From the NCBI GenBank assembly GCA_016875395.1, contig VGRF01000011.1:1-59249 (forward strand): a stretch of DNA of 59,249 nt. Direction: 5' to 3'. Under the pieces are notes generated by a model, which did not search any database, was not told the origin of the DNA, and saw nothing but the letters and a program-made list of their open reading frames with translations. The position numbers and the translations under genes were made by a program. Below are positions 45,636 to 55,219 of this stretch, one piece after another; position 1 is the first letter of the stretch, and the number at the start of each line of letters is the position of its first letter. This DNA is from Deltaproteobacteria bacterium (lineage in GTDB: Bacteria; Myxococcota_A; UBA9160; UBA6930).

Positions 45636-46412
45636 ATGAGCATTCTCGATCGATTCTCTGTCGCGGGGCAGGTGGCTGTCGTTACGGGTGGTGGGCGCGG
45701 CATCGGTGAGGGGATTGCGCTCGGGCTCGCGGAGGCGGGCGCGGATGTCGTGCTCGCGGCGCGGCGCACCAAGGAGGTGGAGGCGGTCGCGGAGAAGGTG
45801 CGGAAGCTCGGGCGGCGCGCGCTGGCGGTGACGACGGACGTGATGAAGATCGAGCAGGTCGAGGCGCTCGCGAAGACTGCCTTCGAGCGCATGGGCCGGC
45901 TCGACATCTGGGTGAGCAACGCCGGTGGCGCCGACGACCGCGTGCCGCGCACGTTCCTCGATATGCCCGAACGCCAGTGGGACTTCCAGCTCAACCTGAA
46001 TCTCAAGGCGGTGTGGACCGGCGCGCAGGCGGCGGCGCGCATCATGAAGGACCACGGCGGCGGCAAGATCATCAACATCTCGTCCTCCGCGGCCGGCGCG
46101 GCGGCGCCGTTCAACGGCCCGTACGCCGTCGCGAAGAGCGGCGTGAACAACCTCACGCAGACCCTCGCCGTCGAGATGGCGCCGCTCGGCATTCGCGTGA
46201 ACGGCGTCTCGCCGGGACCGATTCCGACAGAGGTGTTCCTCGAGTTCACGAAGATCAAGCCCGAGGAGATTCCGCAGCTCGGCAAGCGCCTGAACATCCC
46301 GCTCGGGCGCGTGGGAACGCCGGAGGACATCGCGCCGGCGGTCGTCTACCTCGCTTCGGATGCATCGTCTTGGATGACGGGGCAGACGATCGTGGTGCGC
46401 GGCGGGCCCTAA
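45636..46412 (+). CDS. SDR-family oxidoreductase (glucose-1-dehydrogenase-like)
   Basis: 258 residues: TGGGRGIGEGIALGL (cofactor loop), DIWVSNAGGADDR, ISSSAAGAAAPFNGPYAVAKSGV (Ser and YxxxK), GIRVNGVSPGPIPTEVF, and the C-terminal WMTGQTIVVRGGP. Classical NAD(P)-dependent family. The TAA stop lies in CCCTAACAA (46407-46415). The LLM gene starts 25 bp later behind GCAGGAGCATGCC, so they may be one operon. Substrate unknown. Confidence 0.9.
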   Translation: MSILDRFSVAGQVAVVTGGGRGIGEGIALGLAEAGADVVLAARRTKEVEAVAEKVRKLGRRALAVTTDVMKIEQVEALAKTAFERMGRLDIWVSNAGGADDRVPRTFLDMPERQWDFQLNLNLKAVWTGAQAAARIMKDHGGGKIINISSSAAGAAAPFNGPYAVAKSGVNNLTQTLAVEMAPLGIRVNGVSPGPIPTEVFLEFTKIKPEEIPQLGKRLNIPLGRVGTPEDIAPAVVYLASDASSWMTGQTIVVRGGP

Positions 46413-46437
46413 CAACCTCACGTAGCAGGAGCATGCC

Positions 46438-47307
46438 ATGAAGTTCGGACTCGCGTTCGCGGCGAGCATGGGCGTCGAAGGCCCGGCGGCGCTGGAGATC
46501 TGCCGGCGCGCGGAGGCTGCCGGCTTCGAGTCGGTGTGGGGCGGCGAGCACGTCGTGCTGCCCACGCGCATGACGTCGAAGTATCCGTATACCGCCGACG
46601 GCAAAATTCCCGCGGAGCCCGACACGCCGATTCCGGATCCGCTGATCTGGCTCGCGTTCGCCGCCGCCGCGGCGCAGAAGCTGCGCCTCGGCACGTGCAT
46701 CCTGATCGTCCCGCAGCGCAATCCGGTCGTGCTCGCGAAGGAGCTCGCCACGCTCGATCGCCTCTCGGGCGGACGCGTCGAGCTCGGACTCGGCGTGGGC
46801 TGGCTGCGCGAAGAGTTCGAGGCGCTCGGCGTGCCCTGGGAACGCCGCGGCGAGCGCAACGACGAGTACATCGCCGCGATGCGCGCGCTGTGGGCCGGAC
46901 CGCACGCCGAGTTCCACGGCAAGTTCGTCGACTTCCCGCCGGTCACGTGCAGCCCGCGCCCCGTGCAGCGCTCGATCCCGATCCTCGTCGGCGGCGACAC
47001 GGACGCCGCGATCGCGCGCGCAGTGCGCATCGCCGACGGCTACTTCCCGGGCGAAGGCGACGCCACGCGCCTCGCCGCGTTGATCGCACGGCTGCGCGAG
47101 GCCGAGAAGCGCGCCGGCGGGGAGCCCGGCCGCATCCAGATCAACGCCATGTTCGGCGCGCAGATGGCGGACCCCGTCGCGGGAGCGCACCAGCTTGCGG
47201 AGCTCGGCGTCGCGCGCGCGATGCTGCCTGCGTTCTTCTTCGCGGGGCCGGGCGGCCTCGATCGCCTCAGCGAGTTCGGCGAACGCGTGATTCGCCGCGT
47301 CGGCTAG
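46438..47307 (+). CDS. LLM-class F420-dependent oxidoreductase
   Basis: 289 residues of the TIGR03619-like type: FESVWGGEHVVLPTRMTSKYPYT, LRLGTCILIVPQRNPVVLAKELATLDRLSGGRVELGLGVGW, and IPILVGGDTDAAIARAVRIADGYFP. Uses reduced or oxidised deazaflavin F420 in related proteins; no F420 biosynthesis gene is in the window, so cofactor use is inferred. Co-directional with the SDR upstream. A diverged copy of the 45-bp repeat follows its stop. Confidence 0.87.
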   Translation: MKFGLAFAASMGVEGPAALEICRRAEAAGFESVWGGEHVVLPTRMTSKYPYTADGKIPAEPDTPIPDPLIWLAFAAAAAQKLRLGTCILIVPQRNPVVLAKELATLDRLSGGRVELGLGVGWLREEFEALGVPWERRGERNDEYIAAMRALWAGPHAEFHGKFVDFPPVTCSPRPVQRSIPILVGGDTDAAIARAVRIADGYFPGEGDATRLAALIARLREAEKRAGGEPGRIQINAMFGAQMADPVAGAHQLAELGVARAMLPAFFFAGPGGLDRLSEFGERVIRRVG

Positions 47308-47313
47308 CGCGGC

Positions 47314-47354
47314 TGACTTCGCTCGGCTTCGCCGCGCTGCGCGCTTCGCTTGCG
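47314..47354. repeat. diverged single copy of the 45-bp repeat
   Basis: ACTTCGCTCGGCT at 47316, then CGCTGCGCGCTTCGCTTGCG up to 47354, matches the unit at 6256-6300 with a few changes in the middle. It lies between two convergent genes (LLM and SnoaL), 7 bp after the LLM stop and outside any supported coding frame. Confidence 0.75.
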
Positions 47355-47374
47355 CACTCCGCTTGCGGCGCGGC

Positions 47375-47809
47375 TCAGCTTCCGAGCGGCTGCCACGAGT
47401 GGCGCCAGATGCGCCACTCGCCGGCGGCGTCGCGGCGCAGCACGTCGAGGTAGCGCGATCTCGTGGCGGCCTCGGTCAGCGCGCCGGGCTCCGTCACGCC
47501 GACCCCGGGGTTCTTCTGCGTGAGGTGGATCGTGTAGTCGTACTCGGCGACCGCGACGTCGCCGAGCACCGTGACTTCCGGCGCGCTGTGAATCTCGATG
47601 CGATACGTCGCCGGGCCGAACACGCCCTCGAGAAACTCGCCGTAGCGCTTCGCGGTGTCGATCGCGGGCGCGCCCGGCGGCATCAGCCGCACGTCGGGAT
47701 GCAGCACGCGCAGGTAGCCCGGGATGCTGCTGCCCTCGACGGCGCGGCGGTACTCGGCGTAGAGGGACTCGATCTTGCGGCGCTCGCTCGCGGCATCCGT
47801 GCTGCTCAT
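47375..47809 (-). CDS. SnoaL-like/NTF2-fold protein
   Basis: 144 residues from ATG 47809 (site AAAGGAGACGC). RKIESLYAEYRRAVEGSSIPGYLRVLHPDVRLMPPGAP is the N-terminal helix pair of a SnoaL-like DUF4440-type protein; YTIHLTQKNP and GEWRIWRHSWQPLGS are the beta-sheet strands. A role in isomerisation or hydration of small organics is common but unproven. It is preceded by a ureohydrolase gene on the same strand (10-bp gap), so the two may be one transcript. Confidence 0.82.
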   Translation of the reverse strand: MSSTDAASERRKIESLYAEYRRAVEGSSIPGYLRVLHPDVRLMPPGAPAIDTAKRYGEFLEGVFGPATYRIEIHSAPEVTVLGDVAVAEYDYTIHLTQKNPGVGVTEPGALTEAATRSRYLDVLRRDAAGEWRIWRHSWQPLGS

Positions 47810-47819
47810 GCGTCTCCTT

Positions 47820-48653
47820 TCACTCAATCGCGCTCATCAGGCCGATCAACTCCTTCACCAGCTTCGCGCAGGTTGCGGCCGTGATCCCGCCCACGTCGCG
47901 ATGCGGGTTGAGCTCGACGAGGTCGGCGCCAACGATCGGCGCGCGCGGATTCCCCGCCAGCGCGTGCAGCACGTCGAGTGCCTGTCGCGTCGTGAAGCCG
48001 CCGCCTTCGGGGTGCGAGACGCCGGGCGCGAACGCGGGATCGAGCCCGTCGACGTCGAACGAGACGTAGACGGGCGTGTCGAAGCGCAGCGCCGCGGTGC
48101 GCGCCCAGTGGCGCATTTCGATGAGCTCGACGCCGAAGCGCGCGGCCTGCTCGCGCTGGTGCGCGTGGAGCGAGCGCACGCCCACCTGCACGAGTCGCGT
48201 CGCGAGCCCGGCTTCCATGATTCGCGCGAACGGACACGCGTGCGAGAAGCGGTTGCCTTCGTAGTGGTCGTAGAGGTCCGGGTGCGCGTCGAAGTGGAGG
48301 ATCGTGAGCGGCTGCGCGCGCGGCGCGACGGCGCGAACGATCGGCAGGGTGATCGAGTGATCGCCGCCGAGCGAGAGCGGCTTCGCGCCGCGGGCGAGCA
48401 CGCCGGCGATCGCGGCCTCGATCACGGCTTGCCACGCATCGCTCTCGGGCACGGCGATGTCCCCGTGATCCGACCACAGGCCCGGCTCGGCGAGGTCGAG
48501 GCCGAGCTCGGTCCAGAGGTTCGAGGAATCGCTTTGCAGCGCTGCGCGAATCACCGGCGGAGCATCCGCCGCCCAGCGCAGGAACGAGGACTGCGCGTCG
48601 TAGCGAAAGCCGAGCAGCGCGACGCGCGCGGGTGCGGGGTCGGGGTTCGTCAC
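47820..48653 (-). CDS. agmatinase/arginase-family ureohydrolase
   Basis: 277 residues with all metal-binding motifs of the family: SLGGDHSIT, ILHFDAHPDLYDHYEG, and SFDVDGLDPAFAPGVSHPEGGGF. The two Mn ions should therefore bind. Compared with arginase and agmatinase, the N-terminal part and substrate loops do not let me choose between agmatine, guanidinobutyrate or another guanidino substrate. It heads a minus-strand unit with the SnoaL-like gene. Confidence 0.88.
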   Translation of the reverse strand: MTNPDPAPARVALLGFRYDAQSSFLRWAADAPPVIRAALQSDSSNLWTELGLDLAEPGLWSDHGDIAVPESDAWQAVIEAAIAGVLARGAKPLSLGGDHSITLPIVRAVAPRAQPLTILHFDAHPDLYDHYEGNRFSHACPFARIMEAGLATRLVQVGVRSLHAHQREQAARFGVELIEMRHWARTAALRFDTPVYVSFDVDGLDPAFAPGVSHPEGGGFTTRQALDVLHALAGNPRAPIVGADLVELNPHRDVGGITAATCAKLVKELIGLMSAIE

Positions 48654-48929
48654 GAGTGCGAGTCTCCGCGCCCGCGCGCACTCGCGTCAACGCCTTGCCG
48701 CACCGCCCGTCGCCGTTACCGTGCGCGCCGCTTCGCTCGAGGTATGCGCAATGTCTGCCGGGGTCTCTCACTCCTAGCCGGTTCGGCCGCGACGCTTTCG
48801 TCCGCGCGCTCTGACGCGCGACGTGTGCCGCGGCCTTGGTGAGTGCAAGCGGCGCTTCGCCGCGCGCACATCTCGGCTAGTCCGAGAGACCTCTCTCGCG
48901 CCGCCTGCGCGGCGCGTTTCGAGCAGACG

Positions 48930-49325
48930 ATGGGACGCACATTCCGGCACGACCCGGACGAGCCGCACGCGCGCGAGCCGCGGCGCGAGTCCGAGAGCGA
49001 CACATTCCGGTGTCAGCACTGCCGCGCGGAGATTCCGCGCGCGGCGTTCGGCACCGAGCACCGCAATCACTGCCCGCTCTGCCTGTGGAGCGTGCACGTC
49101 GACGAGCGCCCGGGCGACCGGCGCGCGGCGTGCCGCGGCGGCATGGAGCCGATCGCGGTGTGGGTGCGCGACTCGGAGGAGTGGGCGCTCGTGCACCGCT
49201 GCGGCACCTGCCACGTCGTGCGCGTGAACCGCATCGCGGGCGACGACAACGAGTACGCGCTGCTGACGCTCGCGGCGCGCCCGATGGCGCTGCCGCCGTT
49301 TCCGGTGACGCGGCTTCGCAAGTGA
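48930..49325 (+). CDS. RNHCP domain zinc-binding protein
   Basis: 131 residues. FRCQHCRAEIPRAAFGTEHRNHCPLCLWSVHVDE shows the CxxC and RNHCPLC cysteine/histidine set after which the family is named; a further CGTC pair follows. Probably a small zinc protein of unknown role. ATG 48930 is chosen because relatives begin near it; an ATG at 48843 is in frame but adds non-conserved sequence. Upstream 48654-48929 contains no supported gene, only a short hairpin near 48847. It ends 50 bp before the Lhr gene. Confidence 0.82.
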   Translation: MGRTFRHDPDEPHAREPRRESESDTFRCQHCRAEIPRAAFGTEHRNHCPLCLWSVHVDERPGDRRAACRGGMEPIAVWVRDSEEWALVHRCGTCHVVRVNRIAGDDNEYALLTLAARPMALPPFPVTRLRK

Positions 49326-49374
49326 GCGCGTTCGCTCGCGCAGCCGAGCGAAGCGGACGCGGTAGCCTCGTCGC

Positions 49375-52300
49375 GTGAGTGAATCCGTCGACGCGCTTGC
49401 TCCCTTCAGCCCCGCCGCGCGCGAGTGGTTCGCCTCCGCGTTCGCGGCGGCGACTCCCGTGCAGCGCGACGGCTGGGCGCGCATCGCGGCCGGCGAGCAC
49501 GCGCTGCTGCTCGCGCCGACGGGCAGCGGCAAGACGCTCGCGGCGTTCTTCTACGCGATCGATCAGCTCGGCAGCGCGCCGCGCGACGGCGGCGCCCGAG
49601 GTGTCGAGCTGCTCTACATCTCGCCGCTGAAGGCGCTCGTCGCCGACATCGAGCGCAATCTGCGCGCGCCCCTCGTGGGCGTGGCGCGAGCGGCGGACCG
49701 CATCGGCGCGCGCTTCGCGGCGCCGCGCGTGGCGCTGCGCACGGGCGACACGCCCGTGCGCGATCGGCGCACGCAGGCGCGCGATCCCGCCGAGATCCTC
49801 GTCACGACTCCGGAGTCGCTCTACCTGATCCTCGGCTCCGCGCAGCGCGAGACGCTGCGCGCGGTGCGCTGGATCGTGGTGGACGAAGTGCACGCGCTCG
49901 CGGCGACCAAGCGCGGCGCGCACCTCGCGCTCTCGCTCGAACGCGTCGCAGCGTTGTGCGGCGAGCGCGAGCCGCAGCGCATCGGGCTCTCGGCGACGGC
50001 TCGCCCGGTGAGCGAGGTGGCGCGATATCTCGGCGGCTCGCGCGCCGTCGCGATCGTCGACGCGACGGGGCCGCCGAGGCTCGACCTCACGATCTCGGTG
50101 CCCGTGCCAGACATGACGAAGCCGGGCACTGCGGCGCGAGTCACGCTGAGCGCGCGCGAGCCCGAGGTGCACGAGATCGCGCTGCCGGGGCACGAGGCGA
50201 GCGCTGGGTCGGAGCTGCTCGCGCCGTTCAAGTCGCGCGCGAAGGGCGCCGGCGGCGAAGACCCGGACACGAGCCTCTGGCCGGCGATCTATCCGAAGCT
50301 GTTGGAGGCGATCCGCGCGCATCGCAGCACGATCCTGTTCGTGAACAGCCGCGGCCTGTGCGAGCGGCTCGCGCGGCGCCTCAACGAGCTCGCGGAAGAA
50401 GATCTCGTGCGCGCGCATCACGGTTCGATCGCGCACGAGCAGCGCCGCGCGATCGAAGAAGATCTCAAAGCGGGGCGGCTGCGCGCGATCGTGGCGACGA
50501 GCTCGCTCGAGCTCGGCATCGACATGGGCGCGGTCGACCTCGTGCTGATGGTCGAGTCGCCCGGCGCGGTCTCGCGCGGCCTGCAGCGCGTCGGCCGCGC
50601 GGGGCATCAAGTCGGCGCCGCGAGCCGCGGCCTGATCTTCCCGAAGCACCGCAGCGACCTGCTCGAAGCGACCGTCGTCGCGAAGGGCATGCGCGCCGGC
50701 GCCGTCGAGTCGCTGCGCGTGCCACACACGCCGCTCGACGTGCTCGCGCAGCAGATCGTCGCGATCACCGCGCTCGAAGGTTGGGACGTGAGCGCGCTGC
50801 ACGACTTGTTACGGAGAAGCGCGAGCTACGCCGACCTGTCGCGCGAGCTGCTCGGCTCGGTGCTCGACATGCTGGCGGGCCGCTATCCGAGCGCGGACTT
50901 CGCGGAGCTGAAGCCGCGCATCACCTGGGACCGCGAGCGCGACCGCATCGAGGCGCGGCCGGGCGCGGGCAAGGTCGCGCTGCTCTCGGGCGGCACGATT
51001 CCCGATCGCGGGCTCTACGGCGTTCACGTGGGCGCCGACGGCCCGCGTGTGGGCGAGCTCGACGAAGAGATGGTGCACGAGACGCGCGCGGGCGAGATCG
51101 TGACGCTCGGCGCCTCGAGCTGGCGCGTCGCCGAGATCACGCGCGATCGCGTGATCGTGAACCCCGCGCCCGGCGAGCTGGGCAAGCTCCCGTTCTGGCG
51201 CGGCGACGGCCCCGGCCGGCCGCTCGAGCTGGGCCGCGCGCTCGGCGCGTTCGTGCGCGAGCTGGGCGAGCAAATCGGGCCGGACGCCGCCGCCGGTGAG
51301 ACATTTCGGCCCGGCCAGAATGATCGCCCCTCGCGCGATCGCGCCGAGGCGTGGCTCGCCGCGCACTGGGATCTCGACGCGTACGCCGCGCGCAATCTCG
51401 TGGACTACGTGCAGGAGCAGCGCGAGGCAACGGGCTCACTGCCGAGCGATCGCAGCATCACGATCGAGCGCTTCCGCGACGAGCTCGGCGACTGGCGCGT
51501 GTGCATCCTCACGCCGTTCGGCTCGCGCTTGCACGGGCCGTGGGCGCTCGCGATCCAGGCGCGCCTCGCGGCGGAGAAGGCGACCGAGGTGCACGCGCTG
51601 TGGAACGACGACGGCATCGCGCTGCGCTTCCCCGACGCCGACGAGGCGCCGCCGACCTCGCTGTTCTTGCCCGAGCCCGAGGAGGTGCGCGACCAGGTGG
51701 TCGAGCAGGTGGAGCGCTCGGCGCTCTTCTCCGGCCAGTTCCGCGAGAACGCGGCGCGCGCGTTGTTGTTGCCGCGCTGGCGGCCGGGCGGGCGCACGCC
51801 GCTCTGGAGCCAGCGCCTGCGCGCGCAGACGCTGCTCGGCATCGCGCGCGGCTTTCCCTCGTTCCCGATCTTGCTCGAGACGTATCGCTCGTGCCTGCAG
51901 GACGCCTTCGACCTGCCCGCGCTCGAGGACTTGCTCGCGCAGATTCGGCGGCGCGAGGTGCGCATCGACGACGTCGAGACGCGCAGCGCGTCGCCGTTCT
52001 CGCGCAATCTGGTCTTCGCCTACACCGCGGCGTTCCTCTACGAGTACGACAACCCCGTCGCCGAGAAGCGCGCGCACGCGTTGTCGCTCGATCGCGCGAT
52101 GCTGCGCGAGCTGCTCGGCCACGAGGAGCTGCGCGAGCTGCTCGACCTCGCGGTCGTCGAGGAGGCCGAGGCCGAGCTGTGCGGGCGTGCGCCCGAGTTT
52201 CGAGCGCGCGCTGCGGAGCAGCTGTTCGACTTGTTGCGGCGCGTGGGCGATCTCAGCGACGCCGAGATCGAGGAGCGCAGCGAGGGCGACGCGCGCGCTT

Positions 52301-53922
52301 GGCTCGAAACGCTCGCGGCGGAGCGGCGGGTCGCGCGCGTGCGCATCGCGGGCGAACCTCGCTGGATCGCGGCGCACGAGGCCGGGCTCTATCGCGACGC
52401 GTTCGGCGTGAGTCCGCCCGCGGGTCTGCCCGCCGAGTTCCTCGAAGCGGCGCCGGATGCAATCGCGAGCGTGGTCGCGCGTTTCGCGCGCCGGCGCGGT
52501 CCCTTCGTGACGGGTGACCTCGCTTCGCGCTACGGGCTTCCGCTCGCGCAGGCCGAGCTCGCGCTCGCGAGTCTCGAAGCGCGGGGGAAGCTCGCGAGCG
52601 GAGACTTCCGCCCCGGCGGCGCCGCGCGCGAGTGGTGCGACGCCGACGTGCTGCAGTTGTTACGGCGCCGCTCGCTCGCCCGGCTGCGCGGCGAGGTGGC
52701 GCCGGTCGAGTCGCGCGCGCTGGTGCGCTTCCTGCCGGAGTGGCAAGGCGTCGCGAGCGGCGGCTCCCTCGCCGACGCGCTCGATCGCCTCGAAGGCGTG
52801 CCGCTGCCGTGGAGCGAGCTCGAGCGCGCGGTGCTGCCCGCGCGCGTGAAGAGCTTCGACCCGCGCGCGCTCGACGAGCTCTCCGCGCTCGGCGCGCTGG
52901 TGTGGATCGGCGCGGGCGCGCTCGGCGATCGCGACGGTCGCGTCGCGCTCTATCGCCGCGAGCGCGCCGCGTTGCTCGCGGATTCGCCCATCGCGCCCGA
53001 TTCGCTGAGTCCCCTCGCGCAATCGATCCTCGCGCAGCTCACGGCCCGCGGCGCTCTCTTCTTCGGCGAGCTGCTCGCGGCGAGCGGCGGCGCCTCGGCC
53101 AAGGACGTACTCGACGCACTCTACGAGTTGGTGTGGGCGGGCCTTGCGACGAACGACACCTTCGCGCCGCTGCGCAGCCTCGGCACGCGCGCTCCGCTGC
53201 GGCGCGGCGCGCTGCCCGGCGGCGCAGCGGGGCGTTGGTCGAGCGTCGCGAGCGTGCTCGCGAGCGCGATCTCGGACACGCAGCGCGCGCACGCACGCGC
53301 GGGCGTGCTGCTCGAGCGCTATGGCGTGCTCGCGCGCGAGGCGTTCGCGCAGGAGCACTGGCGCGGCGGTTTCGGCGGCGTGTACCCGGTGCTGCGCGCG
53401 ATGGAGGAGGCGGGCAAGGTGCGCCGCGGCCACTTCGTCGCGGGTTATCAGGGCGCGCAGTTCGCCTACGCCGGCGCGGTGGATCGCCTGCGCGCGGCGC
53501 GCACTCCGTACGAGGCGAACGCGAACGCCGCTGCCGCGCTGCTCGTGCTCGCCGCGTGCGATCCCGCCGTGCCGTTCGGGACGCTGCTGCCGTGGCCGAC
53601 GCCCAGCTCGCCCCTCGCGCGTCCACGGCGCTCGGTCGGCGCGCGCGTCGCGCTCGCCGACGGCGTGCTCCTCGCTTTCATCGAGCGCGGCGCGAAGAAG
53701 CTGTGGACGTTCCGCGACGCCACCGAAGCGCAGCCGGAGCTCCTCGCTCGCGCAATGCGCGCGCTCTTCGCGGACCGCTCGCTCGCGGTCGTGCGCCTCG
53801 AAGAGATCGACGGCGCGCCCGCCGCCGAGTCGCCGCTCGCCGAGGCGCTGCTGCGCGGCGGCTTCCGGCGCGGCTACCGCGGGCTCGAGCTCGAACGGTC
53901 GGCGGCGAGTCGAGAGATCTAG
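49375..53922 (+). CDS. lhr: Lhr-family ATP-dependent helicase, long form
   Basis: 1515 residues. Superfamily 2 motor: Walker A APTGSGKT (residues 47-54), motif II DEVHAL, motif III LSATARP, then helicase C-terminal HHGSIAHEQRR, ATSSLELGIDMG and GRAGHQVG. It continues through the Lhr-specific winged-helix and beta-barrel core and a long C-terminal half. Length corresponds to the full Lhr (about 1500) rather than Lhr-Core (about 900). Acts as a 3'-5' DNA/RNA-DNA helicase in DNA repair. GTG 49375 start. The Nei gene begins at the base after its stop. It carries two TTGTTACGG motifs (50806, 52657). Confidence 0.95.
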   Translation: MSESVDALAPFSPAAREWFASAFAAATPVQRDGWARIAAGEHALLLAPTGSGKTLAAFFYAIDQLGSAPRDGGARGVELLYISPLKALVADIERNLRAPLVGVARAADRIGARFAAPRVALRTGDTPVRDRRTQARDPAEILVTTPESLYLILGSAQRETLRAVRWIVVDEVHALAATKRGAHLALSLERVAALCGEREPQRIGLSATARPVSEVARYLGGSRAVAIVDATGPPRLDLTISVPVPDMTKPGTAARVTLSAREPEVHEIALPGHEASAGSELLAPFKSRAKGAGGEDPDTSLWPAIYPKLLEAIRAHRSTILFVNSRGLCERLARRLNELAEEDLVRAHHGSIAHEQRRAIEEDLKAGRLRAIVATSSLELGIDMGAVDLVLMVESPGAVSRGLQRVGRAGHQVGAASRGLIFPKHRSDLLEATVVAKGMRAGAVESLRVPHTPLDVLAQQIVAITALEGWDVSALHDLLRRSASYADLSRELLGSVLDMLAGRYPSADFAELKPRITWDRERDRIEARPGAGKVALLSGGTIPDRGLYGVHVGADGPRVGELDEEMVHETRAGEIVTLGASSWRVAEITRDRVIVNPAPGELGKLPFWRGDGPGRPLELGRALGAFVRELGEQIGPDAAAGETFRPGQNDRPSRDRAEAWLAAHWDLDAYAARNLVDYVQEQREATGSLPSDRSITIERFRDELGDWRVCILTPFGSRLHGPWALAIQARLAAEKATEVHALWNDDGIALRFPDADEAPPTSLFLPEPEEVRDQVVEQVERSALFSGQFRENAARALLLPRWRPGGRTPLWSQRLRAQTLLGIARGFPSFPILLETYRSCLQDAFDLPALEDLLAQIRRREVRIDDVETRSASPFSRNLVFAYTAAFLYEYDNPVAEKRAHALSLDRAMLRELLGHEELRELLDLAVVEEAEAELCGRAPEFRARAAEQLFDLLRRVGDLSDAEIEERSEGDARAWLETLAAERRVARVRIAGEPRWIAAHEAGLYRDAFGVSPPAGLPAEFLEAAPDAIASVVARFARRRGPFVTGDLASRYGLPLAQAELALASLEARGKLASGDFRPGGAAREWCDADVLQLLRRRSLARLRGEVAPVESRALVRFLPEWQGVASGGSLADALDRLEGVPLPWSELERAVLPARVKSFDPRALDELSALGALVWIGAGALGDRDGRVALYRRERAALLADSPIAPDSLSPLAQSILAQLTARGALFFGELLAASGGASAKDVLDALYELVWAGLATNDTFAPLRSLGTRAPLRRGALPGGAAGRWSSVASVLASAISDTQRAHARAGVLLERYGVLAREAFAQEHWRGGFGGVYPVLRAMEEAGKVRRGHFVAGYQGAQFAYAGAVDRLRAARTPYEANANAAAALLVLAACDPAVPFGTLLPWPTPSSPLARPRRSVGARVALADGVLLAFIERGAKKLWTFRDATEAQPELLARAMRALFADRSLAVVRLEEIDGAPAAESPLAEALLRGGFRRGYRGLELERSAASREI

Positions 53923-54735
53923 GTGCCCGAGGGCGACACGCTCTACCGGGCCGCGCGCTGGCTCCACGACGAGCTGGCGGGCCGCGCGATCGACGCGCTC
54001 TGGATTCGCGGGCGCGGCCTCCTCCCCGGCGGAGTCGTGACGGAGTCGCGCGCGCTCGGGAAGCACGTGCTCGTCGGCCTCGCTGCGCACGCGAAGGAAG
54101 GCGAGGGCGCGCTGCAGCCGGACGCCGTGCTGCACTTCCACCTCGGCATGTACGGGAAGATCCGGCGCTACGACGTGGCGTTCGCGGGCGAGACGTCGCT
54201 CACCTCGCTCTGGATCGCGCGCGGCGACACGCGCTGGATCGTGTTCCGCGCGATGACGGCCGAGTTGTTACGGCGCAGCGCGCTCTCCGATCACCCGCAG
54301 CTCGCGAAGCTCGGTCCCGACGTGCTCGCGCCTCGCCTCGACCTCGCCGCAGTCGTCGCACGCGCGCGCGCTGCGCATCGCCCGACGATCGCGGACCTCC
54401 TCGTCGATCAGCAGGTGGCGGCCGGCATCGGGAATCGCTGGAAGTGCGAGGCGCTCTTCCACGAGGGCGTGCATCCGCAGACGCAGCCCGAGGCGCTGAG
54501 CGACGCGCAGCTGCTCGCGCTCTACCGGCGCGCGCGCGAGCTGATGGCCGACGCCGTCGCGCGCGGCGGGCGCGACGCGCACTTCCCGACGCCGCGCGGC
54601 GCGCCGCACGGGCGCAGCTGGGTCTACGGCCGCGACGGGCGCCCGTGTCCCGCGTGCGGCGCGCCGATTCGCGTCGCGCGCATGGGCGACGACGCGCGGG
54701 GCGTGTGGTGGTGCGCGCGCTGCCAGCGCGGGTGA
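53923..54735 (+). CDS. nei: Fpg/Nei-family DNA glycosylase (endonuclease VIII-like)
   Basis: 270 residues, GTG start 53923 immediately after the lhr TAG. PEGDTLYRAARWL: catalytic Pro2 and Glu3 after removal of the start residue, in the PEGDT form of Nei2-type enzymes. FHLGMYGKIRRY and the helix-two-turn-helix DQQVAAGIGNRWKCEALF are present, and a C-terminal zinc finger CPACGAPI ... CARCQRG. It removes oxidised pyrimidines and nicks the strand. Lhr-Nei pairing is known in other bacteria and implies a joint repair role. TTGTTACGG at 54265-54273 encodes Leu-Leu-Arg. Confidence 0.93.
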   Translation: MPEGDTLYRAARWLHDELAGRAIDALWIRGRGLLPGGVVTESRALGKHVLVGLAAHAKEGEGALQPDAVLHFHLGMYGKIRRYDVAFAGETSLTSLWIARGDTRWIVFRAMTAELLRRSALSDHPQLAKLGPDVLAPRLDLAAVVARARAAHRPTIADLLVDQQVAAGIGNRWKCEALFHEGVHPQTQPEALSDAQLLALYRRARELMADAVARGGRDAHFPTPRGAPHGRSWVYGRDGRPCPACGAPIRVARMGDDARGVWWCARCQRG

Positions 54736-54736
54736 G

Positions 54737-55219
54737 TTACGCCGCCGGCGCGATCAGCGCGTCGAGCGCGGGCCACTCGACCGCGCTCTGCGCCGCGAAC
54801 GCCTGAATCAACAGCTCGCGATCCTCGGCGCCATCGCCTGCGCGGAACTTCGCGACCGCCTCGGCGAGCCTCTCGCGCGCGGGCTCGGCGGGATTGTCGT
54901 TCTTCAAAATCCCGTTCTCGTGCTCGATGCCGAGCGCGTCGAGCCATTCCGTGAGCAGGTCGCGCCGCACTTCGAGGAAGTAGGCCGCGAGCACTTCCTC
55001 CGCGATCGGCGAGGCCGCGAAGCGCGCGAGCGCCGAGCGCACGAACTGCGCCTGCTTCTCCTTGCTCTGCTTCATCATGAACTGCGGGCGCGCCTTGAGC
55101 GTCACGCACGCCGCGCCGACGGCCTGCGTGTACACACCCGGCAGCTTCGCCTTCACTTGCTGCAGCACGTGGAGCGCACGCTCCTGCGACATGTGGCCGA
55201 AGATCTCGTGCGGCTTCAT
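54737..55219 (-). CDS. hypothetical helical protein
   Basis: 160 residues, no signal peptide or membrane segment. Helical, with MSQERALHVLQQVKAKLPGVY, FMMKQSKEKQAQFVRSALARFA and a C-terminal LIQAFAAQSAVEWPALDALIAP. The segment EWLDALGIEHENGILKNDN resembles conserved blocks of uncharacterised proteins. Not recognised further. Its ATG overlaps the heme A synthase stop as ATGA, so it is the downstream member of that unit and may concern cytochrome oxidase assembly, which is guesswork. Confidence 0.65.
   Translation of the reverse strand: MKPHEIFGHMSQERALHVLQQVKAKLPGVYTQAVGAACVTLKARPQFMMKQSKEKQAQFVRSALARFAASPIAEEVLAAYFLEVRRDLLTEWLDALGIEHENGILKNDNPAEPARERLAEAVAKFRAGDGAEDRELLIQAFAAQSAVEWPALDALIAPAA

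Noticed and set aside
48745-48843. A 32-codon ORF with a leader-like start (MRNVCRGLSLLAGSAAT) upstream of the RNHCP gene.
   Set aside because: No ribosome site of quality, Arg-rich tail, no mature domain; not supportable as a gene.
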